Under the pieces are notes generated by a model. That model was given only the letters and a program-made list of their open reading frames with translations. It was not told the DNA's origin and made no database searches. This document shows, piece after piece, positions 9,966 through 18,986 of a DNA stretch of 64,000 nt; the first letter of the stretch is position 1; each line of letters begins with the position of its first letter. Source of the DNA: an uncultured Woeseiaceae bacterium (GTDB taxonomy: Bacteria > Pseudomonadota > Gammaproteobacteria > Steroidobacterales > Woeseiaceae); NCBI GenBank assembly GCA_902517795.1, contig CABYDR010000002.1, forward strand, positions 1 through 64,000, read 5' to 3'. Position numbers and translations under genes: made by a program.

Positions 9966-11231
9966 TTACAATCTCTCTAGTTTTGAGGATATAAGTTCAT
10001 CGAGATATTCTCTTGATGTCTCAATATTTATCTTAGAAAGGATATTTTTTACAAAAGCTGATATGAGCATTGATTTTGCTGTTTTTGAGTCAATACCTCT
10101 TGACTTCATGTAGAAGATTGCATCTTCATCAAGTTGACCAATAGTGCAACCATGACTGCACTTTACACTATCATTATATATTTCTAGCTCGGGTTTTGTG
10201 TCTACTGAAGCGCTGTCATCAAGCAAAATATTGTGATTGTATTGATTTGCTTCTGTTTCTAATGCGTTTTCCTTTATTAACGCCTTACCATTAAAAACAC
10301 AATGACCTTTTTCTCCTATAATTCCATAAAAATTTTGCGTGCTCGATGTTGACTGACTGATATGGTTTGACCATATATGATTATCAATATGTTGATTTTT
10401 TTCACAAAGATAAACCCCATTAATCACCGCAGATGATTTTTCGTTATTGAGATTAACCTCAACATCTGTTCTAGAAAGTTTTGAACCTATATCCACAGTC
10501 GTATAATTAATTTGTGAGTCAGTTCCTAGGTCAATAATTGATCTGTCTATTAAGTTATGAGTCTCACTCAAATTTTGTATCTTTAGGTACTCAGTCTCAG
10601 TGTTTTTAGCAAGATTTATTTGCATGACGATATTAGAAAAATGTGACTCATTAGAATTTGATTCGTAAAAACTAATAAAGCTGACTTTTGAATTCTTCTT
10701 AATATCGATAATAAATCTGAAGTTGCTACAATATTTATGAGAGTAGGTCGGCTCAACGCATGAAATTCCTATTGGAGCTTCAATCACCGAATCTTCAGGT
10801 ATCGTTATTTTAATTATTTTTTGTGTTAAAAGTGCATTCAAGCAACCTAGAGGGTCATTAATTTTCAATTCTTTGATCGCCTGCTCCTCATTCAAACACT
10901 TTATTTGAACTGAGTACCCCTCAATCTCTATTATTTTATTCTTGCCGAAGTCAATATCACTGATATTCAACCAATAAGCATCAATATTGCCTGGATTATG
11001 ATTTCTATCTGTTTTCTTTTTAGATGATTTTTGATTATTGGGGCTCAGAGATTTCTCAAGGAGTTGTATTGGTTCAGAAATATCCGTATATCTCCAATGC
11101 TCATGTTTCTTATCTGGGATACCTAATTCTTTGAGCTTTTTTAATGCGATTTGTCCTAATTCAGGATAAATAGCCTGATCATTATTTAAGATCTTTCTAT
11201 CTAGGTTATTTAAATCAAGAGATACAGGCAT
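9966..11231 (-). CDS. sufD: Fe-S cluster assembly protein SufD
   Basis: C-terminal 'SVKCSHGCTIGQLDEDAIFYMKSRGI' SufD/SufB family motif; position between sufC and sufS. Confidence 0.95.
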   Translation of the reverse strand: MPVSLDLNNLDRKILNNDQAIYPELGQIALKKLKELGIPDKKHEHWRYTDISEPIQLLEKSLSPNNQKSSKKKTDRNHNPGNIDAYWLNISDIDFGKNKIIEIEGYSVQIKCLNEEQAIKELKINDPLGCLNALLTQKIIKITIPEDSVIEAPIGISCVEPTYSHKYCSNFRFIIDIKKNSKVSFISFYESNSNESHFSNIVMQINLAKNTETEYLKIQNLSETHNLIDRSIIDLGTDSQINYTTVDIGSKLSRTDVEVNLNNEKSSAVINGVYLCEKNQHIDNHIWSNHISQSTSSTQNFYGIIGEKGHCVFNGKALIKENALETEANQYNHNILLDDSASVDTKPELEIYNDSVKCSHGCTIGQLDEDAIFYMKSRGIDSKTAKSMLISAFVKNILSKINIETSREYLDELISSKLERL

Positions 11232-11234
11232 TTT

Positions 11235-11975
11235 TTATTCACCATCATCCTTGTAACCTGTCTGCTCTAGACGCTGCGCTAATGATTTGTCACCAGACTC
11301 AATAATTTTTCCATTTGATAAAACATGGACATAATCTGGTTCAATATAGTCGAGTAATCTTTGATAGTGCGTTATCAATATAATGGCTTTGCTTTCACTT
11401 TTAAACTCATTCACTCCCTTAGCAACGATTTTGAGAGCATCAATATCCAATCCTGAGTCAGTTTCATCTAAGATAGCAATTTCTGGATTTAGCATCGTCA
11501 TCTGGAAAATTTCATTTCTTTTCTTTTCTCCACCAGAGAAACCTTCGTTTACACCTCGGTTTAGAAAGGTTTGAGGGATTTCTAGTTTTTCAATCGTCTC
11601 TCTCGCGAGTTTAAGAAAATCAACTGCGCTCATTTCTTCTTCCTCTTTATGCTTTCTTTTTGCATTAATTGATGCTCGAAGAAATTGAGAGTTATTTAAA
11701 CCAGGGATTTCAACAGGATATTGAAAACCAACAAATATTCCCTCTCTTGATCTTTCTTCTATTGATAAATCCAAAAGATTTTCACCTTTGTATTGGATTT
11801 CACCCTCAGTAACTTCACAATCATCTTGTCCAGCTAGTACCTTCGCTAGGGTACTTTTTCCAGATCCATTGGGACCCATGATTGCATGCACTTCTCCTGG
11901 AGATATCTCTAGCGATAATCCATTCAGAATTTTTGTTTCATTGATACTTGTATGTATGTTTTTTATATTTAGCAT
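11235..11975 (-). CDS. sufC: Fe-S cluster assembly ATPase SufC
   Basis: Walker A 'GPNGSGKSTLAKVLAG', 'EGFSGGEKKRNEIFQM' signature, 'LDETDSGLDIDAL'. Confidence 0.97.
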   Translation of the reverse strand: MLNIKNIHTSINETKILNGLSLEISPGEVHAIMGPNGSGKSTLAKVLAGQDDCEVTEGEIQYKGENLLDLSIEERSREGIFVGFQYPVEIPGLNNSQFLRASINAKRKHKEEEEMSAVDFLKLARETIEKLEIPQTFLNRGVNEGFSGGEKKRNEIFQMTMLNPEIAILDETDSGLDIDALKIVAKGVNEFKSESKAIILITHYQRLLDYIEPDYVHVLSNGKIIESGDKSLAQRLEQTGYKDDGE

Positions 11976-11989
11976 AATTATACTCTTTG

Positions 11990-13432
11990 TTAACCAACAG
12001 CACCTTCAAGGCTTACATTCAAAAGCGCTTCTGCTTCAACAGCAAATTCCATCGGCAGCTTTTTAAACACTTCTTTACAAAAACCATTAACAATCATATT
12101 GACGGCATCTTCTTCGCCGATACCTCTTTGTTTGCAATAAAATAATTGATCCTCGGAGATTTTTGATGTGGTAGCTTCGTGCTCAATGATCGATGATGAG
12201 TTTTTTCCTTCTATGTAAGGAAAAGTATGTGCTCCACAGTCTTTCCCAATCAAAAGAGAATCACATTGAGTATGGTTTCTTGAGTTCTTTGCTTGAGGCA
12301 TTATACGAACAAGTCCTCGGTACGCATTTTGTGCTGCACCAGCAGATATGCCTTTTGAAACAATTGTACTTTTGGTATTTTTTCCAATGTGAATCATTTT
12401 TGTACCTGTATCCGCTTGTTGCTTGTTATTGGTCACAGCGACTGAGTAAAATTCACCTATTGAGTGATCTCCCCTTAAGATGCAACTCGGATACTTCCAA
12501 GTGATTGCTGAACCCGTTTCAACTTGAGTCCAAGAAATTTTTGAGTTTGACCCTCTACAATCACCTCTTTTAGTAACGAAATTATATATACCACCTCTAC
12601 CGTTCTCATCACCTGGATACCAATTCTGAACAGTGGAATATTTTATCTCGGCATTCTTCAGTGCAACCAGTTCAACTACGGCTGCGTGCAATTGATTTTC
12701 GTCTCTCATAGGAGCAGTACAGCCCTCTAGATAACTAACATAGCTGTCTTCATCAGCTATTATAAGGGTTCTCTCAAATTGGCCTGTATTTTCAGCGTTT
12801 ATTCTAAAGTAGGTAGATAATTCCATTGGACATCTCACACCCTTAGGAATGTATACAAAAGAACCATCACTAAAAACGGCAGAGTTGAGGGCTGTGAAAA
12901 AGTTATCTCGTTGAGGAACAACAGTACCTAAATATTTTTTTATTAGTTCAGGGTATTTGTGAACCGCTTCTGAGAACGGACAAAAAATTACCCCTGCCTC
13001 GGATAATTTTTTCTTAAATGTTGTAGCAACAGACACACTATCAAATACGGCATCAACTGCAACACCAGCCAATCTGGCTCTTTCATGGAGCGGGATTCCC
13101 AATTTGTCATATGTTTCGAGAAGTTTTGGGTCAACTTCATCGAGACTCTGAGGTTTGTCTTCATTTGATTTTGGCGCAGAATAATAGGATATATCTTGGT
13201 AATCAATTTTTGGATAACCAATGTGCGCCCAATCTGGTTCTTCAAGAGTCAACCAGTGTTTGTAGGCTTTCAGCCTCCATTCAAGCATGAACTCTGGTTC
13301 TTTCTTCTTTTTTGATAGAGCAGTGATGACATCTTCATTTAGACCGGGTGGAAAGGACTCAGATTCAACATCGGTAGTGAATCCGTATTTATATCGATCT
13401 CCTATGAGTTTATTTATACTTTCGTTTGCCAT
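11990..13432 (-). CDS. sufB: Fe-S cluster assembly protein SufB
   Basis: '[41 protein letters not shown]', '[12 protein letters not shown]' SufB motifs. Confidence 0.97.
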   Translation of the reverse strand: MANESINKLIGDRYKYGFTTDVESESFPPGLNEDVITALSKKKKEPEFMLEWRLKAYKHWLTLEEPDWAHIGYPKIDYQDISYYSAPKSNEDKPQSLDEVDPKLLETYDKLGIPLHERARLAGVAVDAVFDSVSVATTFKKKLSEAGVIFCPFSEAVHKYPELIKKYLGTVVPQRDNFFTALNSAVFSDGSFVYIPKGVRCPMELSTYFRINAENTGQFERTLIIADEDSYVSYLEGCTAPMRDENQLHAAVVELVALKNAEIKYSTVQNWYPGDENGRGGIYNFVTKRGDCRGSNSKISWTQVETGSAITWKYPSCILRGDHSIGEFYSVAVTNNKQQADTGTKMIHIGKNTKSTIVSKGISAGAAQNAYRGLVRIMPQAKNSRNHTQCDSLLIGKDCGAHTFPYIEGKNSSSIIEHEATTSKISEDQLFYCKQRGIGEEDAVNMIVNGFCKEVFKKLPMEFAVEAEALLNVSLEGAVG

Positions 13433-13433
13433 T

Positions 13434-13901
13434 TTATTTCACCTGATGTTCGATATTTATCGGCATACCTGCAAATTGAGCAGGTAAAACGTTTTTATTT
13501 TTATTGTTTTGCATATCAGTAAGAGTGATCTTTTTTAATAATGACCTTATTGATTCATTGATATCCTGCCATGCCAGACCAGTCGAGCAATGAGATTCAT
13601 GCTTACAGTGACATTTATGGGAGCTACAATCTGTAATGGCTATAGGGCCCTCGAAGGCGTCGATGATATCAGCAACACTTATGTCAATTCCGTTTTTAAT
13701 TAATTTGTAACCGCCATTGATTCCTCTTACAGATTCGACAATATCTGCCTTGTATAATATTTTTAAAATTTTACTTACAGTGGGAAAATTGATATCTGTT
13801 ATTTCTGATAATTCAGAAGCACTTATAAGGTCTTTTTTATTTGACAACATGGCAACTAAAACCACTGTTCCATAATCAGTCAATCTGCTTATCCTAAGCA
13901 T
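13434..13901 (-). CDS. Rrf2-family SUF system Fe-S assembly regulator
   Basis: '[20 protein letters not shown]', HTH, cysteine cluster '[14 protein letters not shown]'; first gene of the suf operon. Confidence 0.9.
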   Translation of the reverse strand: MLRISRLTDYGTVVLVAMLSNKKDLISASELSEITDINFPTVSKILKILYKADIVESVRGINGGYKLIKNGIDISVADIIDAFEGPIAITDCSSHKCHCKHESHCSTGLAWQDINESIRSLLKKITLTDMQNNKNKNVLPAQFAGMPINIEHQVK

Positions 13902-13920
13902 AAGAATCCCCTCAACAATA

Positions 13921-13943
13921 ATTAGTACTATATTGGTACTAAT
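13921..13943. promoter_or_regulatory. Perfect inverted repeat ATTAGTAC-N7-GTACTAAT, candidate operator of the suf operon/Rrf2 regulator
   Basis: attagtac tatattg gtactaat read directly; 20 bp upstream of the regulator start; on the minus strand it overlaps a plausible -10 (TATAGT) 18 bp from TTGAAA. Confidence 0.65.
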
Positions 13944-14065
13944 TATAATATTTCAATTAAAAAATTGGAAAAATTTTGAGTATTTTCATGCCAAGAATTA
14001 CAAAAATTTATGAGTAATTTAATATATAATTACAAATATTGAGATTTTAATGCTGGAGAATACAA

Positions 14066-15079
14066 ATGAATCTAGATGCTTTGAAAGCAACAGCCATGAC
14101 AATGGTAGGAGATGGAAAAGGAATTCTTGCTGCTGATGAGAGTACACCGACAATAGGTAAAAGATTTGAAACTATCAACACAGAGTCAACTGAGGAATCC
14201 AGAAGAAGATATCGTGAGATGTTTTTCACTTCTGAAGGTGCCAATAATTATATAGGTGGCGTGATACTTTTTGATGAAACACTTAGGCAGTCAACTTCTG
14301 ATGGCATGCCATTTCCAAAATTTCTCGATGATTTAGGTATTGTTCCTGGAATTAAAGTGGATACCGGTGCTAAACCACTGGCAGGTCATAATGGAGAGAC
14401 AGTAACAGAAGGTCTTGATGGGCTTAGGGATAGGCTAGCTGAGTATTATTCACTGGGTGCTAGATTCGCTAAATGGAGAGCTGTTATAAACATCGATGAC
14501 GTGCTTCCCAGTGATTTTTGTATTAAGGCAAATGCACATGCTCTTGCAAGGTATTCCGCTCTTTGCCAGGAACAAAATATTGTTCCAATCGTTGAACCAG
14601 AGGTGCTAATGGATGGCGGTCATTCAATTGAGCGCTGTGAGGAAGTTACAAATAAAGTACTTAAGACTGTATTTAAGGAGTTACAGGAGCATGCTGTGAA
14701 TCTAGAAGGCATTGTATTAAAGCCAAACATGATAATTTCTGGTGCAAAAGCAAATAATCGAGCGAATTCAAACACGGTCGCCGAAGCAACCATCCGTTGT
14801 CTCAAAGAAAATGTTCCAGAATCAGTTCCAGGGATTGCTTTTCTTTCTGGAGGACAATCTTCAGAGGAAGCAACCGAACATCTGGATTTAATGAACAAGA
14901 TGGGTGATATTCCCTGGGAATTGTCATTTTCATATGGACGAGCGCTCCAAGCCTCTCCATTGAATATCTGGTCTGGCAGTGAAGATAATTTCTCAGCAGG
15001 TCAGCAAGCTTTCCTGAAAAGAGCAAAACTAAATAGTCTTGCCCACGCTGGAGAATATCAAAAAGAGATGGAAGATTAG
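14066..15079 (+). CDS. Class I fructose-bisphosphate aldolase
   Basis: 'GKGILAADESTPTIGKRF', 'FAKWRAVINI', 'LEGIVLKPNMIISG', 'FLSGGQSSEEATEHL' class I FBA motifs. Confidence 0.95.
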   Translation: MNLDALKATAMTMVGDGKGILAADESTPTIGKRFETINTESTEESRRRYREMFFTSEGANNYIGGVILFDETLRQSTSDGMPFPKFLDDLGIVPGIKVDTGAKPLAGHNGETVTEGLDGLRDRLAEYYSLGARFAKWRAVINIDDVLPSDFCIKANAHALARYSALCQEQNIVPIVEPEVLMDGGHSIERCEEVTNKVLKTVFKELQEHAVNLEGIVLKPNMIISGAKANNRANSNTVAEATIRCLKENVPESVPGIAFLSGGQSSEEATEHLDLMNKMGDIPWELSFSYGRALQASPLNIWSGSEDNFSAGQQAFLKRAKLNSLAHAGEYQKEMED

Positions 15080-15083
15080 GCGC

Positions 15084-16580
15084 CTATCCAGAAGAACGTC
15101 TGAGCTGTTGGAGCTGTTCTTCTGTCATATACTCACGGACAAAATCGATTCGAGCTTCAAATCTGATTCTTTGGATTTCATTGAGTTCAGGTGATCTTAA
15201 GGCACGTCTCAAGAAATTAATACCCCCAACCAGATCACCGATCATAAATCGATATTCTGCCATATAGTAATTCGCCTCAGCTGGATTATTCGATTCAATT
15301 GCTGCTCTGGCAATTAATCTTACTTGTTCCGGTGTAGGAGGTACATTGTTCAGTAAATCCAATAATATTTCATGCGCGAAATCAGCTTCATTAATTTCCA
15401 ATAAAACATTTGCGTAATGTATGACTAGAGATATATTTCTTGGAAAAAAGACTAATGCGTCTTCGAATATCTCTAGTGATTGATCGATTTGCTCCAGAGA
15501 AAAAAGTACATCCGCAAGAGCAATATGGTATGCAATAACTTCTTTATTGTTGTTAAGGAGTGATTCTAATATGAGTTTTGCTTCATCATATTTTCCAGCA
15601 CTCTGATAGGCGAGGGCGAGCCCATATCGTTCTGCATCACTAAGATACCTAAATTCTTTTTGAATATAATGATTAATAGCCTCCTGAGGTGAATCTGCCC
15701 CAGATACAATAAGTCTTGCTCTTGAGATACCGTAATTTCGTGTATCAATTGTATCTTTTTTCTCAAACAGTCTGGCTCTATTTTTTGCTTCCGCAATTCT
15801 ACTGCTTGTAACAGGGTGTGTTTTCAGAAACTCTGGCACCCTCATCGAGCCCAGGGTATTTGATCCTGACATTACCTCAAAGAAGGAAGCCATTCCTCTC
15901 GGGTCAAATCCAGCTTTTGCTAGAGCTGAGATACCAATTCTGTCTGCCTCATATTCATTTTCTCTTGTGAAATTAATCTGTTGTTGTAACTGTGTTCCCT
16001 GTGCTACTGCCATAGCACCTTGGACTGCATCTGAACCTGCGCCTGACGCACCAGCAATAACAGCACCCAGCATAATTGCTGTGCTGAGAAGACTTTGTTT
16101 TTTTCCTGCAGCCAAGGCTCTCGCTATGTGTCTTTGTGTAACATGAGCAATTTCATGGGCTATGACACCTGCCAGTTCATCCTCAGATCTGGTGGCTTTT
16201 AATAATCCTGAATGAATTCCAATATAACCTCCAGGAAGTGCGAACGCATTAATGCTGTCATCATCGATTACAAAAAAAGTGAAATCTCTTTCACTTTCAT
16301 TGATGTGTGAAGCAATTCTATGTCCAATTTCACTGATGTATTCATTGATCTGAGGATCTTCTACAACCGTTCCACCGGCTCTGATTTGACGCATGATTGA
16401 TCTTCCAAGCTGCGCTTCATCGTTTTTTGATAAAACAGCATCAGCAGGATTTCCCAAATCCGGCAAATTCAGATCCTGTGATATAGCTGTTTGACTAAAC
16501 AACAGAAAAAGAATTGTTATTTTTGTACCCATCAGCTTATTAAACATCAGTATAAAAAAGTTTTTTAAGACTCTTTCCAT
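15084..16580 (-). CDS. M48 family metalloprotease with TPR region, BepA-like
   Basis: 'GVIAHEIAHVTQRHIARAL' HExxH, signal sequence, 'NEYEADRIGISAL', C-terminal TPR-like region. Confidence 0.9.
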   Translation of the reverse strand: MERVLKNFFILMFNKLMGTKITILFLLFSQTAISQDLNLPDLGNPADAVLSKNDEAQLGRSIMRQIRAGGTVVEDPQINEYISEIGHRIASHINESERDFTFFVIDDDSINAFALPGGYIGIHSGLLKATRSEDELAGVIAHEIAHVTQRHIARALAAGKKQSLLSTAIMLGAVIAGASGAGSDAVQGAMAVAQGTQLQQQINFTRENEYEADRIGISALAKAGFDPRGMASFFEVMSGSNTLGSMRVPEFLKTHPVTSSRIAEAKNRARLFEKKDTIDTRNYGISRARLIVSGADSPQEAINHYIQKEFRYLSDAERYGLALAYQSAGKYDEAKLILESLLNNNKEVIAYHIALADVLFSLEQIDQSLEIFEDALVFFPRNISLVIHYANVLLEINEADFAHEILLDLLNNVPPTPEQVRLIARAAIESNNPAEANYYMAEYRFMIGDLVGGINFLRRALRSPELNEIQRIRFEARIDFVREYMTEEQLQQLRRSSG

Positions 16581-16592
16581 AGATTTAATAGA

Positions 16593-17060
16593 CTACAAGT
16601 CAGCAATGTAATCAAGTATTGATTGAGCATGTCCTTTTGCTTTCACCTTTCTCCATTCAGCTATCAATTTGTTATTTTCATCAATTAGAAAGGTGCTTCT
16701 CTCAATTCCCATGTATTTTTTTCCGTACATGTTTTTTTCTTTGATTACATCAAAGGCATCACATATAACCTCATCCTCATCAGAGATTAAATCAAAGGAA
16801 AAATCATATTTACTCCTAAATTTCTCATGCAAAGATAAACTGTCGCGAGAGATTCCAATCACTTCAGTGTTTAGTTTTGCGAATTCTTTCAGTAAATTTT
16901 GGAACTCAATGCTTTCTGTTGTGCATCCTGGTGTATTGTCTTTTGGGTAAAAATACAAAACAATGTTTTTCCCTTTTAAATCGCGCATCTTAATTTTTTT
17001 ATCGCCAGTCATTTGGCAAGTTAGATCTGGTATTATCTTATTCAATTCTGCTTTACTCAT
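16593..17060 (-). CDS. bcp: Thioredoxin-dependent thiol peroxidase (Bcp-type peroxiredoxin)
   Basis: 'NIVLYFYPKDNTPGCTTESIEFQ' catalytic Cys motif. Confidence 0.95.
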   Translation of the reverse strand: MSKAELNKIIPDLTCQMTGDKKIKMRDLKGKNIVLYFYPKDNTPGCTTESIEFQNLLKEFAKLNTEVIGISRDSLSLHEKFRSKYDFSFDLISDEDEVICDAFDVIKEKNMYGKKYMGIERSTFLIDENNKLIAEWRKVKAKGHAQSILDYIADL

Positions 17061-17217
17061 CTTAATATCCTTTGACGTTTTGTTTTAAAGTAAGAAGCAA
17101 TCAACTTTTTTATTTTTCAAAGTATTATGCATGAAATTTTTAATTGGTAATATACGCTTGATAGAGCCTTTAATGATCAGTAACATTACTCGAAATAACG
17201 ACTATTTATTAGATATG

Positions 17218-17484
17218 ATGGAAAAATACTCAAATTTGCCGATAGTTTTAATAGTTATATTGCTTATTTCTGGTTGCGGGACAACCGAAATTGTTTGCGA
17301 AAAACCTGAAAATATTCAAAGCGCTTTTGAAACTTCAAAAATAGTCATACCAGAAGAGTTGGATAATTTGAGTGGGGAAAAAGAGCTTAAAATTCCCAGA
17401 GCATCTCCTCGTGAACCAAGATCAGAGAATTCACCTTGTTTGGAATCGCCACCGAGGATACTAAATCGAACTTCCTCTTTATAG
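17218..17484 (+). CDS. Small lipoprotein with a BamC N-terminal-like motif (about 88 aa from ATG 17218; ATG 17215 also possible)
   Basis: Lipobox 'LLISGCGT'; 'IVIPEELDNLSGEKELKIPRA...CLESPPRI' resembles the BamC unstructured region; divergent from bcp. Confidence 0.5.
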   Translation: MEKYSNLPIVLIVILLISGCGTTEIVCEKPENIQSAFETSKIVIPEELDNLSGEKELKIPRASPREPRSENSPCLESPPRILNRTSSL

Positions 17485-17499
17485 AATATCCTAATATCA

Positions 17500-17590
17500 G
17501 GAGAGATGGCTGAGTGGTTTAAGGCGCTCGCTTGGAAAGCGAGTGTGCGGTAGTACCGTACCGAGGGTTCGAATCCCTCTCTCTCCGCCA
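17500..17590 (+). tRNA. tRNA-Ser(GGA), 3' CCA encoded
   Basis: GGAGAGA/TCTCTCC acceptor stem, anticodon loop TTGGAAA flanked by CTCGC/GCGAG, long variable arm, GGTTCGAATCC T-loop, CGCCA end. Confidence 0.97.
17574..17590 (+). repeat. att core (tRNA side), TCCCTCTCTCTCCGCCA
   Basis: Exact 17-bp match to 22854-22870. Confidence 0.9.
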
Positions 17591-17641
17591 CACTCTTAAA
17601 AGCCAATAATATAAACAGTTTCAAGATATACATATTAAAAA

Positions 17642-17672
17642 TGTAGTACAAATGTAGTACATTATGTGGTAT
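17642..17672 (+). repeat. Left triplet of candidate integrase arm sites: TGTAGTAC at 17642 and 17653, TGTGGTAT at 17665
   Basis: First 19 bp (TGTAGTACAAATGTAGTAC) identical to 22762-22780; same 11/12-bp register of three copies. Confidence 0.7.
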
Positions 17673-17820
17673 TTGAACCAAAAATAACCTCAAATTTTTA
17701 CACACGAAAGTGTGCATCGACTGCGCAATGTCTTAGTCCTTGCTAGGTGAGGGCAGAGTGCCATACCGGGTAGGTGGGATATATATCTAGTGGTCTAACA
17801 TTTTTAGCCAGATTTGGCTG

Positions 17821-18330
17821 TTAAGTAGATTCTGAATCTATACAAACCTCACCGTTATCTTCTACTAATTTAACAAGATTTTGATCCATAAGTCTGCTTC
17901 TTCTATTCCATACCTCTCTGTATATAGAACAATTTTTGTTACTCACACCTTTATATAAGGTCAACATCGCAAGTAACTTTGCTTTCCACATATCTTCATC
18001 CATCAATCCTAGTCTATATTGTAAGTAGTCATTCTCAGCTACTATCCATCTCGTTACTATAAAATTCGTGAACACTAATTTCTCTCGATCTTCCCAATCT
18101 TCATATATATCAAGGAATGAAACATCGGCTAATGAAAAAGTTTGATAAACGTTAGTTAGCATTGACGCTCTTGCTTGTTGTTGTGCGGCTAATGCAATTT
18201 TATGAGACTGCCTTAACTCTAAACCAACGAAGATCAAAGATGCGATCAAACCTATTACACCAACTATCTGAAAAAGTTCACTGTACTTGGAAAGACTATT
18301 TATTGAGAAGATACTTTTATTCATAAACAA
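17821..18330 (-). CDS. Single-TM protein of unknown function, family 'GLIASLIFVGLELRQSHKIALA' (paralogue A, island-borne)
   Basis: ORF with N-terminal TM segment; shares two blocks with ORFs 26136..26618 and 40104..40595. Confidence 0.7.
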   Translation of the reverse strand: MFMNKSIFSINSLSKYSELFQIVGVIGLIASLIFVGLELRQSHKIALAAQQQARASMLTNVYQTFSLADVSFLDIYEDWEDREKLVFTNFIVTRWIVAENDYLQYRLGLMDEDMWKAKLLAMLTLYKGVSNKNCSIYREVWNRRSRLMDQNLVKLVEDNGEVCIDSEST

Positions 18331-18432
18331 AGCCTACACAACTAACAAACTCTTGTGAAGGCTAGGTGTTGGTTTTGATTGCTTCAACGGATGATAAAAG
18401 AAGCTGAAGCTGAGTATGATAGGAAGCAGGAG

Positions 18433-18543
18433 TTATTTACCCGACTTTTCTTTAGCTAATTCTTTAGCCTTATATTCTTTTTGTTTTTGCTGAAACCTTT
18501 CTTCCTTCTGTCGCATCCGCTTCTGCAGATATTTCTTACCCAT
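18433..18543 (-). CDS. 36-aa highly basic/charged small protein (MGKKYLQKRMRQKEERFQQKQKEYKAKELAKEKSGK), unknown function
   Basis: ATG preceded by AAGGAGA Shine-Dalgarno (taaaggagaactaaatg on the minus strand); absent from the ORF track because of length. Confidence 0.5.
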   Translation of the reverse strand: MGKKYLQKRMRQKEERFQQKQKEYKAKELAKEKSGK

Positions 18544-18554
18544 TTAGTTCTCCT

Positions 18555-18962
18555 TTAACGATTCAGTATGCCGATTACATAATAAATAAGAAAACCAAGT
18601 AAAAAGATAGAAACATAATAGGTATATTCTTTGTACTTTTCCTTTTTATCAGCTTCCTTTTTTTCTCGTTGCGCTATTCCTTCTTTTGTAACCTCATAAG
18701 CTTTCTTTTTTATTTCACGAATTTTTTCTTCATATATATATTCAGGTGTTTCTAGTGGATTATTTGCTTGGCGTAAACGACCTATATGTTCATCCAGATC
18801 ATCAATTTGATCTTCTAGATCTGTTCTTAAATCGTTCATATCATCTGTTAGCTTATCGTGTAAATCATCAAGGTCTTTCTTCCAAGCGTAACTAAGATAA
18901 ACACCAGCAAGAAATATGATCCAACCTATGTGAACTGAAAAGCCGAAAATATCTACATACAT
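18555..18962 (-). CDS. Small membrane protein with two terminal TM segments and a central charged coiled-coil region, unknown function
   Basis: N-term 'IGWIIFLAGVYLSYAW', heptad-like 'DLDDLHDKLTDDMNDLRTDLEDQIDDLDEHIGRLRQ', C-term 'YYVSIFLLGFLIYYVIGIL'. Confidence 0.6.
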   Translation of the reverse strand: MYVDIFGFSVHIGWIIFLAGVYLSYAWKKDLDDLHDKLTDDMNDLRTDLEDQIDDLDEHIGRLRQANNPLETPEYIYEEKIREIKKKAYEVTKEGIAQREKKEADKKEKYKEYTYYVSIFLLGFLIYYVIGILNR

Positions 18963-18986
18963 TTCATTTCTCCTTAACCCAACATC

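Noticed and set aside
12193-12504. Plus-strand ORF within sufB (also 11788..12066, 12988..13245 and others in suf genes)
   Set aside because: Overlaps strongly conserved suf coding frames; composition-driven shadow ORFs
17316-17717. 133-aa minus-strand ORF spanning the tRNA-Ser and lipoprotein
   Set aside because: Overlaps a well-defined tRNA on the opposite strand and an att site; 'AEREGFEPSVRYYRTLAFQASALNHSAISP' is the familiar spurious translation of tRNA-Ser antisense
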